Shown here: piece after piece, positions 26,312 to 36,200 of the stretch
Position numbering within the stretch: position 1 is the stretch's first letter
Layout of the letters: the number at the start of each line of letters is the position of its first letter
NCBI GenBank assembly: GCA_038532435.1
Contig: JBCBAP010000005.1
Location: forward strand, 1-64,000
Length of the DNA stretch: 64,000 nucleotides
Source of the DNA: JBCBAP01 sp038532435
Lineage (GTDB): Bacteria; Pseudomonadota; Alphaproteobacteria; Rhodobacterales; Rhodobacteraceae
Direction: 5' to 3'
The notes under the pieces: model-generated
Told to the model about the DNA's origin: nothing
Seen by the model: the letters and a program-made list of their open reading frames with translations, nothing else
Databases searched by the model: none
Translations under genes and position numbers: made by a program

Positions 26312-26929
26312 TTGGACAGGATTCTCATTGCTGACGACCACGACCTGGTGCGCGAAACCATTGCCATGTTCCTCGCCTCGGACGGGGAGATGGTCGTCGA
26401 TCAGGCGGCGACCCTTGATGAGGCGCTCACCTTCATGAAGGCGCAGCCCGGCCCCGATCTGATCCTCCTCGATTTCAACATGCCCGGGATGAACGGGATG
26501 ACCGGCTTGCGCCGGGCGCTCGATGAGGCCGCCGGAACGCCGGTTGCCGTGATCTCCGGCGTGGCCCAGCGGGAAACGGTCGATGAGGCCATGGAGCTCG
26601 GCGCCATCGGTTTCCTGCCAAAGTCCATGCCCGCAAAATCCATGAAGAACGCCGTCCGCTTCATGGCCGCGGGTGAGACGTTCCTGCCGCTCGATTATCT
26701 GCGCGCGACGGAGAATGAGGCCCCGCACCCGTTCTACGAAAAGCTCTCCAAGCGGGAGATCGAGACACTGAAATGCCTGTGCCGTGGTCTCTCGAACAAG
26801 GAAGTTGCGCTCGAGCTGGGGATCCAGGAGGTCACGGTCAAGCTGCACGTCAAAACGCTCTGCCAGAAACTGGGGGCAAAGAATCGCACCCAGGCCGCGA
26901 TGATCGCACGGGACGAAATGTTCGCCTGA
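26312..26929 (+). CDS. response regulator, receiver plus LuxR-type HTH
   Basis: 205 residues starting at TTG 26312, which has GGAGGAG eight bases upstream and gives a normal receiver N-terminus (DRILIADDHDLVRE). Phosphoacceptor Asp is in LILLDFNMPGMNG and the conserved Lys in GFLPKSMP. The HTH of the NarL/LuxR class is LSKREIETLKCLCRGLSNKEVALELGIQEVTVKLHVKTLCQKLGAKNRTQA. It is divergent from the kinase gene pair, so it is the natural acceptor of its phosphate. The intergenic DNA (26127-26311) is AT-rich and should hold both promoters. Confidence 0.92.
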   Translation: MDRILIADDHDLVRETIAMFLASDGEMVVDQAATLDEALTFMKAQPGPDLILLDFNMPGMNGMTGLRRALDEAAGTPVAVISGVAQRETVDEAMELGAIGFLPKSMPAKSMKNAVRFMAAGETFLPLDYLRATENEAPHPFYEKLSKREIETLKCLCRGLSNKEVALELGIQEVTVKLHVKTLCQKLGAKNRTQAAMIARDEMFA

Positions 26930-27071
26930 CGGCAGCTTGAAGGGCCATAGACTTCATCTGCGCGCACTTTTCGACCCACCGATCCCCTACAGGATCGTTA
27001 ACAGCCCGTGGACCGGCGCGGGATGACCTGTCGCGGTTGAAGCTGGCGGTAACCCGACGCATATCATAGGC

Positions 27072-27767
27072 ATGATCACGCTCACCCCGATCCTGGCGGC
27101 GGTTGGCCTCGGCCTCGCGATGTGGTGGTTCTCGGCCCTGCGGCTGAAGAGCCAGCTTGATGCACAGTCGACGGAGCTGACCGATCCTCTTCTGACCACC
27201 TACACCCGTGACATGGCCCGGGCCCTCGATCTGCCGCGGCTCGATGTCTATGTCTACGAGGTCCCGGTGATCAACGGGCTTGCCGCACCGGACGGGCGGA
27301 TCTTCATCACGCGCGGGTTTCTCGACAAGTATCGGCTGGGCGTGGTGCGGGCGGAGGAGCTGGCCAGCGTGATTGCCCACGAACTGGGGCACGTGGCGCT
27401 CGGCCATTCCCGCCGCCGGATGCTCGATTTCACCGGGCAGAACGCGGTGCGCGTCGTGCTGACCATGGTGCTGGGCCGGTTCATACCCTTCATCGGTCCG
27501 TGGATCGCGAACCTGCTGACAAGCGCACTCGCGGCGCGGCTGAGCCGGCAGGATGAATACGAGGCGGACGCGTACGCGGCAGCGCTGATGACCAAGATCG
27601 GGCTCGGAACAGGGCCCCAGGTCGCCATGTTCCGCAAGCTCGAACAGATCGCGGGCGGCACCCCGGGCACGCTCGCCTGGCTGATGAGCCATCCCCGGAC
27701 GGATTCGCGCATCGCGGCGATCGAGCGGCTCAGCAACGCGTGGTCAGGCGCACCCGCTCACCGCTGA
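27072..27767 (+). CDS. M48 family zinc metallopeptidase
   Basis: 231 residues. One N-terminal membrane anchor (LTPILAAVGLGLAMWWF). Active site VIAHELGHVALGH (HExxH) and the downstream zinc glutamate in RQDEYEADAYAAALM are those of M48 (Ste24/HtpX/BepA-like). The end LMSHPRTDSRIAAIERL is also typical. Likely acts on membrane or envelope proteins. It runs into the GNAT gene convergently with a 10-base overlap. Confidence 0.92.
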   Translation: MITLTPILAAVGLGLAMWWFSALRLKSQLDAQSTELTDPLLTTYTRDMARALDLPRLDVYVYEVPVINGLAAPDGRIFITRGFLDKYRLGVVRAEELASVIAHELGHVALGHSRRRMLDFTGQNAVRVVLTMVLGRFIPFIGPWIANLLTSALAARLSRQDEYEADAYAAALMTKIGLGTGPQVAMFRKLEQIAGGTPGTLAWLMSHPRTDSRIAAIERLSNAWSGAPAHR

Positions 27768-28294
27768 GGCGCACGCTTCGCCGTCAGCACGTGATCGCGC
27801 CAGCGGCCTGCGATCTTCAGATAGTCCCGCACGAACCCCTCCCGTTCGAAGCCGAGACGGTGGAGGAGCCGCGCGCTCCGATGGTTTTCGGGCAGGTATG
27901 CCGCCTGGATCCGGGTGATCCCAAGATCGCTGAAGACGTGGGCGATGGCGGCGTCCAGCACCTCCTGCATCGTGCCGAGACCGCCCCAGTCAGCATCGCG
28001 CGAATAGCCCAAGGTGCAGGACCGGGACGGTCCCCGCTCGATCCCGTTGAAATTGGCGACGGCGACGATGCGCTCACCGTCCCGGGCGATGATCGAGAGG
28101 CGGGTACCGGCGCGATGTGCCTCCTCCTGCGCCGCGGCGCGGGCCTGCCACGCGTCGAGGTCGTGATATCCCGGGGGCCGCTTCGGCTCCCACCGGGCGA
28201 GGTGCGCCGCGTTGCGGGTATAGTAGGCGTGCAGAGCATCCGCATGCCCCGCCCGTTGGGATTCGAGGACGAAGCGGCGGGTCTCGATCATCAT
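27758..28294 (-). CDS. GNAT acetyltransferase, RimJ/RimL type
   Basis: 178 residues. Recognised from ETRRFVLESQRAGHADALHAYY, the acetyl-CoA loop region LGYSRDADWGGLGTMQEVLDAAIAHVF, and AAYLPENHRSARLLHRLGFEREGFVRDYLKIAGRWRDHV. This is the RimJ subgroup that acetylates protein N-termini, although many relatives modify other amines. It begins within the last bases of the PIN gene, so the two are coupled. Confidence 0.9.
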   Translation of the reverse strand: MMIETRRFVLESQRAGHADALHAYYTRNAAHLARWEPKRPPGYHDLDAWQARAAAQEEAHRAGTRLSIIARDGERIVAVANFNGIERGPSRSCTLGYSRDADWGGLGTMQEVLDAAIAHVFSDLGITRIQAAYLPENHRSARLLHRLGFEREGFVRDYLKIAGRWRDHVLTAKRAPQR

Positions 28295-28830
28295 CCGACA
28301 CCCCCGAGCGCCTTGCCCAGCCGGGGCATCCCAGCCCGTTTGAGAAGCGCGCGCAAGGGCTGATCCCGACCGGAGGCGGAGACCGCACGGGCCTGCACCT
28401 CCCGTGCGACTGCGGCAAGGTCATGGCCTTCGGTGAGCAGATCCATCAGGAGCGCATCCGGATCGATCCGCACGATGCCGTGACCGGACAGGACCCGGCT
28501 CGGAAAATCCTTGTGGTTGCGGGTGGCGAGCCAGTCCGCACCACCCGCGATGGCCGCGGCGAGCACGTGAATGTCGTCCGGATCCGGCAGGTGAAGGTCC
28601 GCGGTCGGCTCGGGTGTGAAAGAGGCCTTGGGAAAGGCGACGCCGGCAAGGGCGATCTCCGCCCGCGCGACTATCTCCGCCTCTGGCCCGACGCGCGCCG
28701 CGGCCCGCGCCCATTCCTCCAGGATCCGCGGTGACCAGAGGGGGGCGAAGGCGCCGGTCGCCGCCGCACCCAGCAGCACCTCCCGCATCACCGTTGGGAA
28801 GAGGACGCAGGCGTCAAGCAGGACGCGCAT
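28291..28830 (-). CDS. PIN-domain protein
   Basis: 179 residues from ATG at 28828-28830. PIN ribonuclease features: VLLDACVLFPTVMRE with the first acidic residue, ILEEWARAA, DPDDIHVLAAAIAGGADWLATRNHKDFP with the acidic cluster. The layout matches the RSP_2653-like PIN family of Rhodobacterales. PIN proteins are often toxins, but no antitoxin gene is adjacent: the neighbours are rlmI (1-base overlap) and a GNAT gene. Confidence 0.85.
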   Translation of the reverse strand: MRVLLDACVLFPTVMREVLLGAAATGAFAPLWSPRILEEWARAAARVGPEAEIVARAEIALAGVAFPKASFTPEPTADLHLPDPDDIHVLAAAIAGGADWLATRNHKDFPSRVLSGHGIVRIDPDALLMDLLTEGHDLAAVAREVQARAVSASGRDQPLRALLKRAGMPRLGKALGGVG

Positions 28831-30029
28831 CAGATCAGCCGCAGGAACAGCGCCTTGAGGTAGGCGCTTTCGGTGAGGGCCGGGTGCACCGGATGGTCCG
28901 GACCCGCCCCGCCCGTCGCGATGAGCTGTGCTGAGCGACCTGCCTTGGACACGCCGCGCAAGGACGCCTCCCGAAATCTGGGCAGGTCGGCCGCGTGGGA
29001 ACAGGAGCAAAGAACGAGATATCCGCCCGGTGCGACCAAGCCCGCGCCCAGCCGCGCAACCCGCTCGTAGGCCCGGAGCCCGGCGTCGAGTGCAGGCTTT
29101 TGTGGCGCGAAGGCGGGCGGATCGCAGATCACCGTGCCAAACGTTGCGCCCTGCTCGGTCAGGGCCTGCATCACCGCAAACGCGTCGCCTTTCCGCGTCG
29201 AGAAACGGTCCGCGATCCCGCCCCTTCGCGCCCCCTCCTCCGCCAGCGCAAGCGCGGCGGCGGAGCCATCGACGCTCAACGCCTCCGTCGCGCCCGCGGC
29301 GAGTGCGGCAAGCGCAAAGCCCCCCACGTGGGAAAACACATCAAGCACGCTGCCGCCGCGGGCGAGCTGGGCCGCCAGCGCATGGTTCGGACGCTGATCG
29401 AAGAACAGCCCTGTTTTCTGCCCCTCCAGCAGGTCGGCCATGTAGGTCGCACCGTTCATCGGGACCGGAACCGGGCCCTCGACGGACCCAACGGTCACGG
29501 CGCTCACATCATTAAGCCCCTCAAGCGCGCGCGCACGACCGGAGGCATTCTTGATCACGGCACGCGCCCCAAAACGGGCAATAAGTGCCTCCTCGATCAG
29601 GGGAAAGAGGACATCTGCCCAGGCCGCATTGGGCTGCACCACAGCGATGTCATCGAACCGGTCAATGACGACACCGGGCATCCCGTCCGCCTCCGCATGG
29701 ACAAGCCGGTAGCAGGGCGCGTCGAAGAGGTGCGTGCGCAGCGCCTCAGCCCGTGTCAGCCGGGCTGCGATCCAGTCGAGATCGATCGACGCGGTCGGAT
29801 CCCCGTCGAGCAGTCGAGCGACAATCTTCGAATTTGGGTTGATCGTCGCGGTGCCGAGCGGCCGCCGCTCCGCATCCTCAAGGGTCACGATGGTGCCCGG
29901 AGCGTGGCTCCGGCTGCGCCGGTCGAGCACAAGCTCGTCCGCATAGATCCACGGAAAGCCGAAGCGCACGCGGGACTTCACCTTCGGGCGCAAACGGATC
30001 ACGGGACGGCTGGGGGCGTGGTCGGTCAT
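28830..30029 (-). CDS. class I SAM-dependent rRNA cytosine methyltransferase, RlmI-like
   Basis: 399 residues. A PUA-like N-terminus (KSRVRFGFPWIYADELV) leads to an EEHEE domain and a Rossmann methyltransferase with GSVLDVFSHVGGFALAALAAGA as the SAM loop and VICDPPAFAPQKPAL as the catalytic NPPF-like motif. C-terminal VLCSCSHA carries the cysteine seen in m5C methyltransferases. RlmI methylates C1962 of 23S rRNA. Overlaps the PIN gene by one base. Confidence 0.92.
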   Translation of the reverse strand: MTDHAPSRPVIRLRPKVKSRVRFGFPWIYADELVLDRRSRSHAPGTIVTLEDAERRPLGTATINPNSKIVARLLDGDPTASIDLDWIAARLTRAEALRTHLFDAPCYRLVHAEADGMPGVVIDRFDDIAVVQPNAAWADVLFPLIEEALIARFGARAVIKNASGRARALEGLNDVSAVTVGSVEGPVPVPMNGATYMADLLEGQKTGLFFDQRPNHALAAQLARGGSVLDVFSHVGGFALAALAAGATEALSVDGSAAALALAEEGARRGGIADRFSTRKGDAFAVMQALTEQGATFGTVICDPPAFAPQKPALDAGLRAYERVARLGAGLVAPGGYLVLCSCSHAADLPRFREASLRGVSKAGRSAQLIATGGAGPDHPVHPALTESAYLKALFLRLI

Positions 30030-30089
30030 GGGCGGGCCTTAGCGCCTCCCCGCCACGGTGTCACCGAAAAACGGTTCACCCCAAACCAA

Positions 30090-30119
30090 AAAGGGCCTCC
30101 CGTTTCCGGGCGGCCCTTT
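30090..30119 (-). terminator. Rho-independent terminator, minus strand
   Basis: AAAGGGCC at 30090-30097 pairs with GGCCCTTT at 30112-30119, with further partial pairing inside. On the minus strand the stem is followed by TTTTTGGTTT. It lies 20 bases beyond the stop of the small protein gene at 30140-30307. Confidence 0.8.
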
Positions 30120-30139
30120 ACATGGATGCCGTCGTGAAA

Positions 30140-30307
30140 TCAGGCGTGCCGCGGTGCAGCAATCCGGTTGATCACGAACCGCACAGCAGCGGTCACACCG
30201 CGCGCCATGGAGGTAAAGCCCGCACGGATCGTCTGCGCACGCAGTTCGTGAGCCTTCTCTTCAAAGCGGGCGATATCCTCTGCAGTCAGGGTCTTGTACT
30301 CGGTCAT
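30140..30307 (-). CDS. small basic protein, RSP_7527/DUF1127-like
   Basis: 55 residues, from ATG at 30305-30307. EEKAHELRAQTIRAGFTSMARGVTAAVRFV resembles the very short RSP_7527 family of Rhodobacterales and more distantly DUF1127 (YjiS). Such proteins are often abundant and stress- or growth-regulated, and some bind RNA. A strong terminator follows, and the gene has its own upstream region, so it is probably monocistronic. Confidence 0.7.
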   Translation of the reverse strand: MTEYKTLTAEDIARFEEKAHELRAQTIRAGFTSMARGVTAAVRFVINRIAAPRHA

Positions 30308-30426
30308 TGTCCGATCCTCGGTTAGAGCGGCCAGTCCGCTCCGGTTTCCGTATGGAGCAAACATATGCCCATGGACCGATTTTGCAGCGCACAATGGCTC
30401 CCCGGCGCCATGCATCCGGTGCATAG

Positions 30427-31113
30427 CTACCGAAGGGTGAGATAGCTCAGGTAGCGCAGTTCCAGCGCGCGAAAGATCAGCACGATGATCCCGGTCAAGA
30501 TCATGTAGAACACCGCCGCGGTGATGAACCCTTCATAGGTGATGTAGTATTTGCTGTTGAGCTCCCGCCCCGCGCCCAGAAGGTCGGTCAGCGTGATCAC
30601 GCTGGCAAGTGCGGAGCCGTGGAGCATGAACACGACCTCGTTCCCATACTGCGGGAGCGCTTTGCGCAGGGCCGACGGGATCAGTACCAGCCGGTCGATC
30701 TGGAACGCGCTGAGGCCGAGCGCCTTCGCCGCCTCGATCTGCCCGCGCGGCACGGACTGGATCGCGCCCCGTATGATCTCCGTCGCGTAGGCGCCCGAGT
30801 TGAGGGAGAACGCGATGAGCGCGCACCAGTAGGCCTCCCGCAGGATCGGCCAGGCAAAGCTTTCGCGCACCCACACGAACTGCGACAGGCCGTAGTAGAT
30901 CACGTAAAGCTGCACCAGCAGTGGCGTGCCCCGGATCGCGTAGACATAGAGGTTCACGATACGGGACCAGTAGGGAACCTCCCGCGCGCGGATGATGCCG
31001 AACGGCAGCGCGATGCAGAATCCGATCAGCAGCGACAGGACCGTCAGCTCGACCGTCAGGAACAGCCCTTCGATGAAGAGATCGATATTGTCGAAGATGA
31101 GCGAGAGCTTCAC
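30427..31113 (-). CDS. polar amino-acid ABC transporter permease, HisM/ArtM type
   Basis: 228 residues, about five transmembrane helices. The EAA loop of the family is visible as QIEAAKALGLSAFQIDRLVLIPSALRKALPQYGN. IRGTPLLVQLYVIYYGL is the typical second signature of His/Glu/Arg permeases. It overlaps the HisQ-type gene by 4 bases (coupled). Confidence 0.93.
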   Translation of the reverse strand: MKLSLIFDNIDLFIEGLFLTVELTVLSLLIGFCIALPFGIIRAREVPYWSRIVNLYVYAIRGTPLLVQLYVIYYGLSQFVWVRESFAWPILREAYWCALIAFSLNSGAYATEIIRGAIQSVPRGQIEAAKALGLSAFQIDRLVLIPSALRKALPQYGNEVVFMLHGSALASVITLTDLLGAGRELNSKYYITYEGFITAAVFYMILTGIIVLIFRALELRYLSYLTLR

Positions 31114-31793
31114 CGATCAAGCCCCCGTGCATAGCGCTTCTCAACCCGGGAGAAGACTTCCGTCAGCAGGATCGTGAAACCCAGATAGATGAAGAAGACC
31201 AGCATATAAAAGCTGAACGGCTGACGCACGGACTTGCCCACATCGCCCGCGAGCCCCACCAGGTCCGCAAGTCCGATGATGGAGACGACCGCCGTCGCCT
31301 TGATCATCACCTGCAGCACGTTGAAGTAGCCGGGCAGCGCGAAGCGAACGAGTTGCGGCAGCGTGATGAGCCGAAGCGTCTGCGCGGTCGTGAAGCCGAG
31401 CGCTTTCGCTGCGTCCCGCTGACCGGTCGGGACGGTCATGTACGCGCCCCGAAACGTCTCCGTCAGGTAGGCACCGTAGATGAAGCCGAGGGCGAAGACC
31501 CCAGCGGCAAACTTGGACAGCTCGATATAGTCAAACCCGAACGCGTCGCCGATCTGATTGATCCCGCGCTGACCGCCAAAATAGATGAGCAGGATCAGCA
31601 GCAGTTCCGGCACCCCCCGCACGAGGGTGGTGTAGCCCATGACGAGCCAGCGCCATGCCCTGCCCGCAGCGAGCTTGCCCGCGGCACCGAGCGCGCCCAT
31701 CAGCGTCGCGAATACCGCCGCGCAGAGAAACAGCAGCACGGTTGTCGCCGTTCCGCCGGCAAGCAGCGGCGCATATTCGAGGATCGTGTCCAT
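31110..31793 (-). CDS. polar amino-acid ABC transporter permease, HisQ type
   Basis: 227 residues, hydrophobic throughout. Signatures: TTLVRGVPELLLILLIYFGGQ and the EAA loop GQRDAAKALGFTTAQTLRLITLPQLVRFALPGYFN. It should form a heterodimer with the HisM-type protein encoded just downstream. Confidence 0.93.
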   Translation of the reverse strand: MDTILEYAPLLAGGTATTVLLFLCAAVFATLMGALGAAGKLAAGRAWRWLVMGYTTLVRGVPELLLILLIYFGGQRGINQIGDAFGFDYIELSKFAAGVFALGFIYGAYLTETFRGAYMTVPTGQRDAAKALGFTTAQTLRLITLPQLVRFALPGYFNVLQVMIKATAVVSIIGLADLVGLAGDVGKSVRQPFSFYMLVFFIYLGFTILLTEVFSRVEKRYARGLDR

Positions 31794-31840
31794 GGGTCAG
31801 GGGATGCGGGAGGACATGCGCCCTCCCGCCCGCGCCGGCC

Positions 31841-32590
31841 TCAGCCGCCGTAGATGTCGAAGTCGAAATACTTCGCGTTGATCGTGGAGTACTCGCCGGT
31901 CCCCCGGATCCGTCCGATAGCGTGGGAGAAGGCGTTGCGCAGCTCTTCTTCGCCCTGCCGCACGCCGATCCCGGCGCCGACGCCGTGATATTTCGGATCG
32001 GCATAGTCACCGCCGAAGAAGGCGAAGCCCTCGCCCGCGTCCGTCGCGAGGAACCCGTCGGAGATCGCGATGCTGTCCGCCATGATCGCATCCACGCGGC
32101 CCGCGACGAGGTCGAGGTAGGCCTCGTCCTGGCTGCCGTAGAGCTTCAGTTCGACGTCCGGAAACTCGCCTTCAAGGAAGCTCTGGTGGATCGTGCCGCG
32201 CTGAACCCCGACGGTCTTGCCGTCCAGCTCGGCGACCGTCATGCCCGCGGCGCCCGCGAACTTCGCCGGGGTCTGGTAGTATTTGTTGGAGAAGTCGATG
32301 ACCTGCATCCGCTCCGGCGTGATCGACATGGATGCGATGATCGCGTCGCACTTGCGCTCCAGCAATGCCGGGATGATGCCGTCCCAGTCGGACTTCACCA
32401 TCTCGCAGGACATGCCCATCTCTCCGCACAGCGCGTTGGCGATGTCGATGTCGAAGCCCACGACGGAGCCGTCCGCTGCCGTGGAGGAGAACGGCGGGTA
32501 GGCGCCCTCGACACAGATCTTGAGGTCGGCGGCCTGGGCGGCGGTGCTGAGTGTGGCAAGCACCGCGACGGCGGCAAAGGTGGATTTCAT
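31841..32590 (-). CDS. periplasmic amino-acid-binding protein (HisJ/ArgT type)
   Basis: 249 residues from the ATG at 32588-32590, preceded by GGGAGA. Signal peptide MKSTFAAVAVLATLSTAAQA. Family 3 solute-binding features: LKICVEGAYPPFSS, VGFDIDIANALCGEMG, CDAIIASMSITPERMQVIDFSNKYY and AGRVDAIMADSIAI. It delivers a basic or polar amino acid to the HisQ/M pair; the exact ligand (histidine, arginine, lysine, opine) is not decidable. Upstream (32670-32683) a small dyad GGACC-AAAC-GGTCC could be an operator. No ATPase gene is adjacent. Confidence 0.93.
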   Translation of the reverse strand: MKSTFAAVAVLATLSTAAQAADLKICVEGAYPPFSSTAADGSVVGFDIDIANALCGEMGMSCEMVKSDWDGIIPALLERKCDAIIASMSITPERMQVIDFSNKYYQTPAKFAGAAGMTVAELDGKTVGVQRGTIHQSFLEGEFPDVELKLYGSQDEAYLDLVAGRVDAIMADSIAISDGFLATDAGEGFAFFGGDYADPKYHGVGAGIGVRQGEEELRNAFSHAIGRIRGTGEYSTINAKYFDFDIYGG

Positions 32591-32745
32591 GTTCAGTCTC
32601 CCTGGAAGTATCACCTGCATCTACGTTCGGGATCGCCCGGGAAGTGTCAAGGCGGGTTCGGCGCGCGTTGGACCAAACGGTCCGGAAATGTCACCTCGAG
32701 TGGGGACAAGAGCCGCGTGCACTGGTGTTTCGGGGCGTCGCGGGA

Positions 32746-33246
32746 TCAGGCGGCGGCGTTGTCGAGCCAGTCGGCGACGAAGTCGGCAACGGACGTGAAG
32801 CAGACAAGCTCCGCCGCGTCTTCATCCGTCAGCCAGAAGGCGACGGCCACCTGTCCCAACCGGGTGCGCCGGATCTCCCCCGGGCCGAACTTTGACGGGC
32901 GCAGGTCCGCGGGCGTGCCCTTCGCAAGAATGCGCCGGGGGTCACCCGAAATCCTGAACACAGCGCGCGCGTCAGAGACATCGGCTGCGAGGTGGGGGGT
33001 GTCGCCCATCGCGCTGTCAATGGCCGCGAGAGCGGATGGAACCTCGGCATGCGGCAGCAGGAGGAGCAGCTCGTCCGGCGCCATCCAGGCCAGTCCCCGG
33101 TCATCGCCGCGCCGGATCTCCCGCGCCGCAACCATGTCCAGCCCGGTGACATCCGCGACCGCTGTCGCAAGAGTGGCGGCGGTCAGATCGCCCTTCAGTG
33201 TGATCATGCCCTGCGCGGCAAGGCGGGTGATGGTGACATCAGACAT
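32746..33246 (-). CDS. soxG: sarcosine oxidase gamma subunit
   Basis: 166 residues from ATG at 33244-33246, inside the end of soxA (8-base overlap). SoxG pattern: ITLKGDLTAATLATAVADVTG, REIRRGDDRGLAWMAPDELLLLLP, VSDARAVFRISGDPRRILAKGTPADLRPSKFGPGEIRRTRLGQVAVAFWLTDED. It is the structural gamma subunit of heterotetrameric sarcosine oxidase, last gene of the sox set. Confidence 0.92.
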   Translation of the reverse strand: MSDVTITRLAAQGMITLKGDLTAATLATAVADVTGLDMVAAREIRRGDDRGLAWMAPDELLLLLPHAEVPSALAAIDSAMGDTPHLAADVSDARAVFRISGDPRRILAKGTPADLRPSKFGPGEIRRTRLGQVAVAFWLTDEDAAELVCFTSVADFVADWLDNAAA

Positions 33247-36200
33247 TCTGCCGCGCGCCTTCCTTGTCATAGAAGACCGGATCCACGACCCGGGCCCTGA
33301 TCGTCCGGTCCTTCTCCACCGGGAACTCCAGCACTTCACCCATGCGCCGCGCCCCGCCCTTGATCAACGCCATGGCGATGGAACGGTCGAGCGTCGGCGA
33401 GTAGTAGGTGGAGGTGACATGGCCGATCATCTGGGGCTTTCCGTCCTTGCGGGTGCCCTCCACCGCATGCGCGCCATCGGGCAGCACGGTCTGGGGCTCC
33501 AGCGTCTCCAGCCCGACCAGTTGCTTGCGGTTGGGATCCGTCAGGTGGGATCGCTCCTGCGCACGCTTGCCGATGAAGTCAGCCTTCTTCTTGGACACGG
33601 CCCAGGAGAGGCCGAGATCCTGGGGAATGACGGTGCCATCGGTCTCGTCACCGATCATGATGAAACCCTTCTCCGCCCGCATGACATGGAGCGCCTCGGT
33701 GCCGTAGGGGGTGATGCCGTGGGGGGCGCCAGCCTCCCGAACCGCATCCCAGAAGGCCTGTCCCTGCCCTGCGGGCACCGCCACCTCGTAGGACAGTTCG
33801 CCGGAGAAGGAGATCCGGAACACCCGGGCCGGGATGCCCGCAAGCGTGCCCTCGGCCCAGCCCATGAAAGGAAGTGCCTCCGCGGAGACGTCGAGACCAC
33901 CCAGTGACCCGAGCACGGTGCGCGCCTGAGGTCCAACGACGGCGACCTGCGCATACTGCTCGGTCAGGTTGGCGGTGAAAACCTGCAGATCCCACCATTC
34001 GGTCTGCAGCCACTCCTCGAACCAGCCATGCACCCGATCGGACCCGCCGGAGGTGGTGTGGCACAGGAAGGTCTGCTCATCGATCCGGGCGACGACGCCA
34101 TCATCGAACAGAAAGCCGTTTTCGGTGCACATCAGGCCGTAGCGGCAGCGACCCGGTTTCAGCGTGCTCATCATGTTGGTGTAGACGAGATCAAGGAAAT
34201 TGCCCGCATCCGGACCTGTGACAAGGATTTTGCCGAGGGTGGAAGCGTCGAGCATACCAACACCGGTCCGGGTCGCGCGGATCTCCCGCATCACCGCATC
34301 CTTCGTGCTTTCGCCCTTCTGCCGGTAGCAGTAGGGGCGGCGCCACTCCGCCACCGGCTCCCACTGCGCGCCATTGGTCTCGTGCCAGGCATCCATCGGT
34401 GTCTTGCGGGTCGGTTTGAAGAGGGGGCCCCGGGCCTCCCCGGCGATCGCGCCCATGGAGATGGGGGTGTAGGGCGGGCGGAAGGTGGTGGTGCCCACCT
34501 GCGGGATATCCGCGTTCAGCGCGTGAGAAAGCGTCGCAAGACCGTTGATGTTGCTGAGCTTTCCCTGATCCGTTGCCATGCCGAGCGTGGTGTAGCGCTT
34601 GGCATGTTCGACGCTCTCAAAACCCTCCTGGGCGGCGAGCTGCACGTCGGCGACTTTCACGTCATTCTGGTAGTCGAGGAACGCCTTCGCGCGCAGCTTC
34701 TTCGACGCGCCCTGGGGCATGAGCCAGACAGGCTCAAGCGGCTCCTCGGGTATCTCCGTGACCTCCGGAACGGCCGTGTCGGGAGGGGCCGTGCCCCCCG
34801 CCTCCCCGGCCGCGCGCTGGCCTGCGGCCACCGCGTCCTCCGCCGCAGCCGTGGTACCAAGATGGCCGTTGGCGCTGCCCGCGGCGATCACGAAGCCTGC
34901 CCCCTCCGCCCCGGTCGGGGGGCGGTCGGGATCCGGTCGGAAAAGCGCCTGATCCGCGTCCCACACGAGCTTGCCGCCGCAATGGGACCAGAGGTGCACC
35001 ACCGGAGACCAGCCGCCGGACATTGCCACGCAGTCGCAGAGCACCGTCTCCAGCGGCGCGCCCTGCCCGGCCTGCGAACAGACCTCCACCCCGGTGACAA
35101 AGGCGTGGCCGAGCACCCGGGCAACGCCCTTGCCCACCTCCACGCGGATGCCGAGCTCCCGCGCCTCCCGCGGCAGCGGGCCGATGGCGGCAGGGCGTGC
35201 ATCGAGGATGAGCGGCACGTCGAGGCCTGCGCGCTTGAGCACGATCGCGGTGCGGTAGGCGTCGTCATTGTTAGCAACGATAACCGTGCGGTCGCCGGGG
35301 CTGACGCCCCACAGTTCGACATAGTCGCGCACGGCGCTCGCGAGCATCACGCCCGGCACATCGTTGCCCGCAAAGCTGAGCGGCCGTTCGAGCGCCCCGG
35401 TTGCGGTGACGACCCGGCCCGCGCGGATGCGCCAGAGCCGGTGTCGGGGACCGGTATCCTCCGGCGCATGATCTGTCAGGCGCTCGTAACCGAGGATGTA
35501 GCCATGGTCGAAGACCCCCGCCCCCATGGTGCGGGTCAAGAGGGTGACGTTGGGCATCGCCTCAAGCGCGGCGACAGCCTCCGCCACCCAGTCCGCGGCG
35601 GGGGTGCCATCGACCATCTCGCCATCCGTGAGCATCCGCCCTCCCCAGTGGGAGGTCTGCTCCAAGACCGTGACATCGAGGCCGGAGGCCGCGGCGGACC
35701 GAGCCGCAAGCAGGCCCGCGATGCCGCCGCCGACCACCAGCACATCCGTGTGCGCATAGGTGTATTCGTAGCGGTCCGAATCCGCCTCTCGCGGCGCTTT
35801 GCCCAGCCCTGCGGCGGCACGGATGACCGGTTCGAAGATGTGTTTCCAGGCCGCGCGGGGCTGGATGAACGTCTTGTAATAGAACCCCGCCGGAAAAAGC
35901 CGGCTCGCGAGGTTGTTCACCACGCCGACATCATAGTCGAGGCTGGGCCAATGGTTCTGGGATGCGGCGACCAGCCCCTCGTGCAGTTCGGTCATCGTCG
36001 CGCGCTGGTTGGGCTCGAACCGCGCGCCGGTGCCGATGCCCATGAGCGCGTTGGGCTCCTCCGCCCCGCCGGCGACGACGCCGCGGGGCCGGTGATATTT
36101 GAAGGACCGGCCCATCAGAAGCTGATCGTTGGCCAGAAGGGCGGAGGCGAGCGTGTCGCCGGCAAACCCCTTCAGGCTGCGTCCATTGAACGTGAAGGTG

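Noticed and set aside
31655..33907. 750-codon plus-strand frame opposite the amino-acid transporter and soxA end
   Set aside because: Antisense shadow crossing several well-supported genes and an intergenic region.
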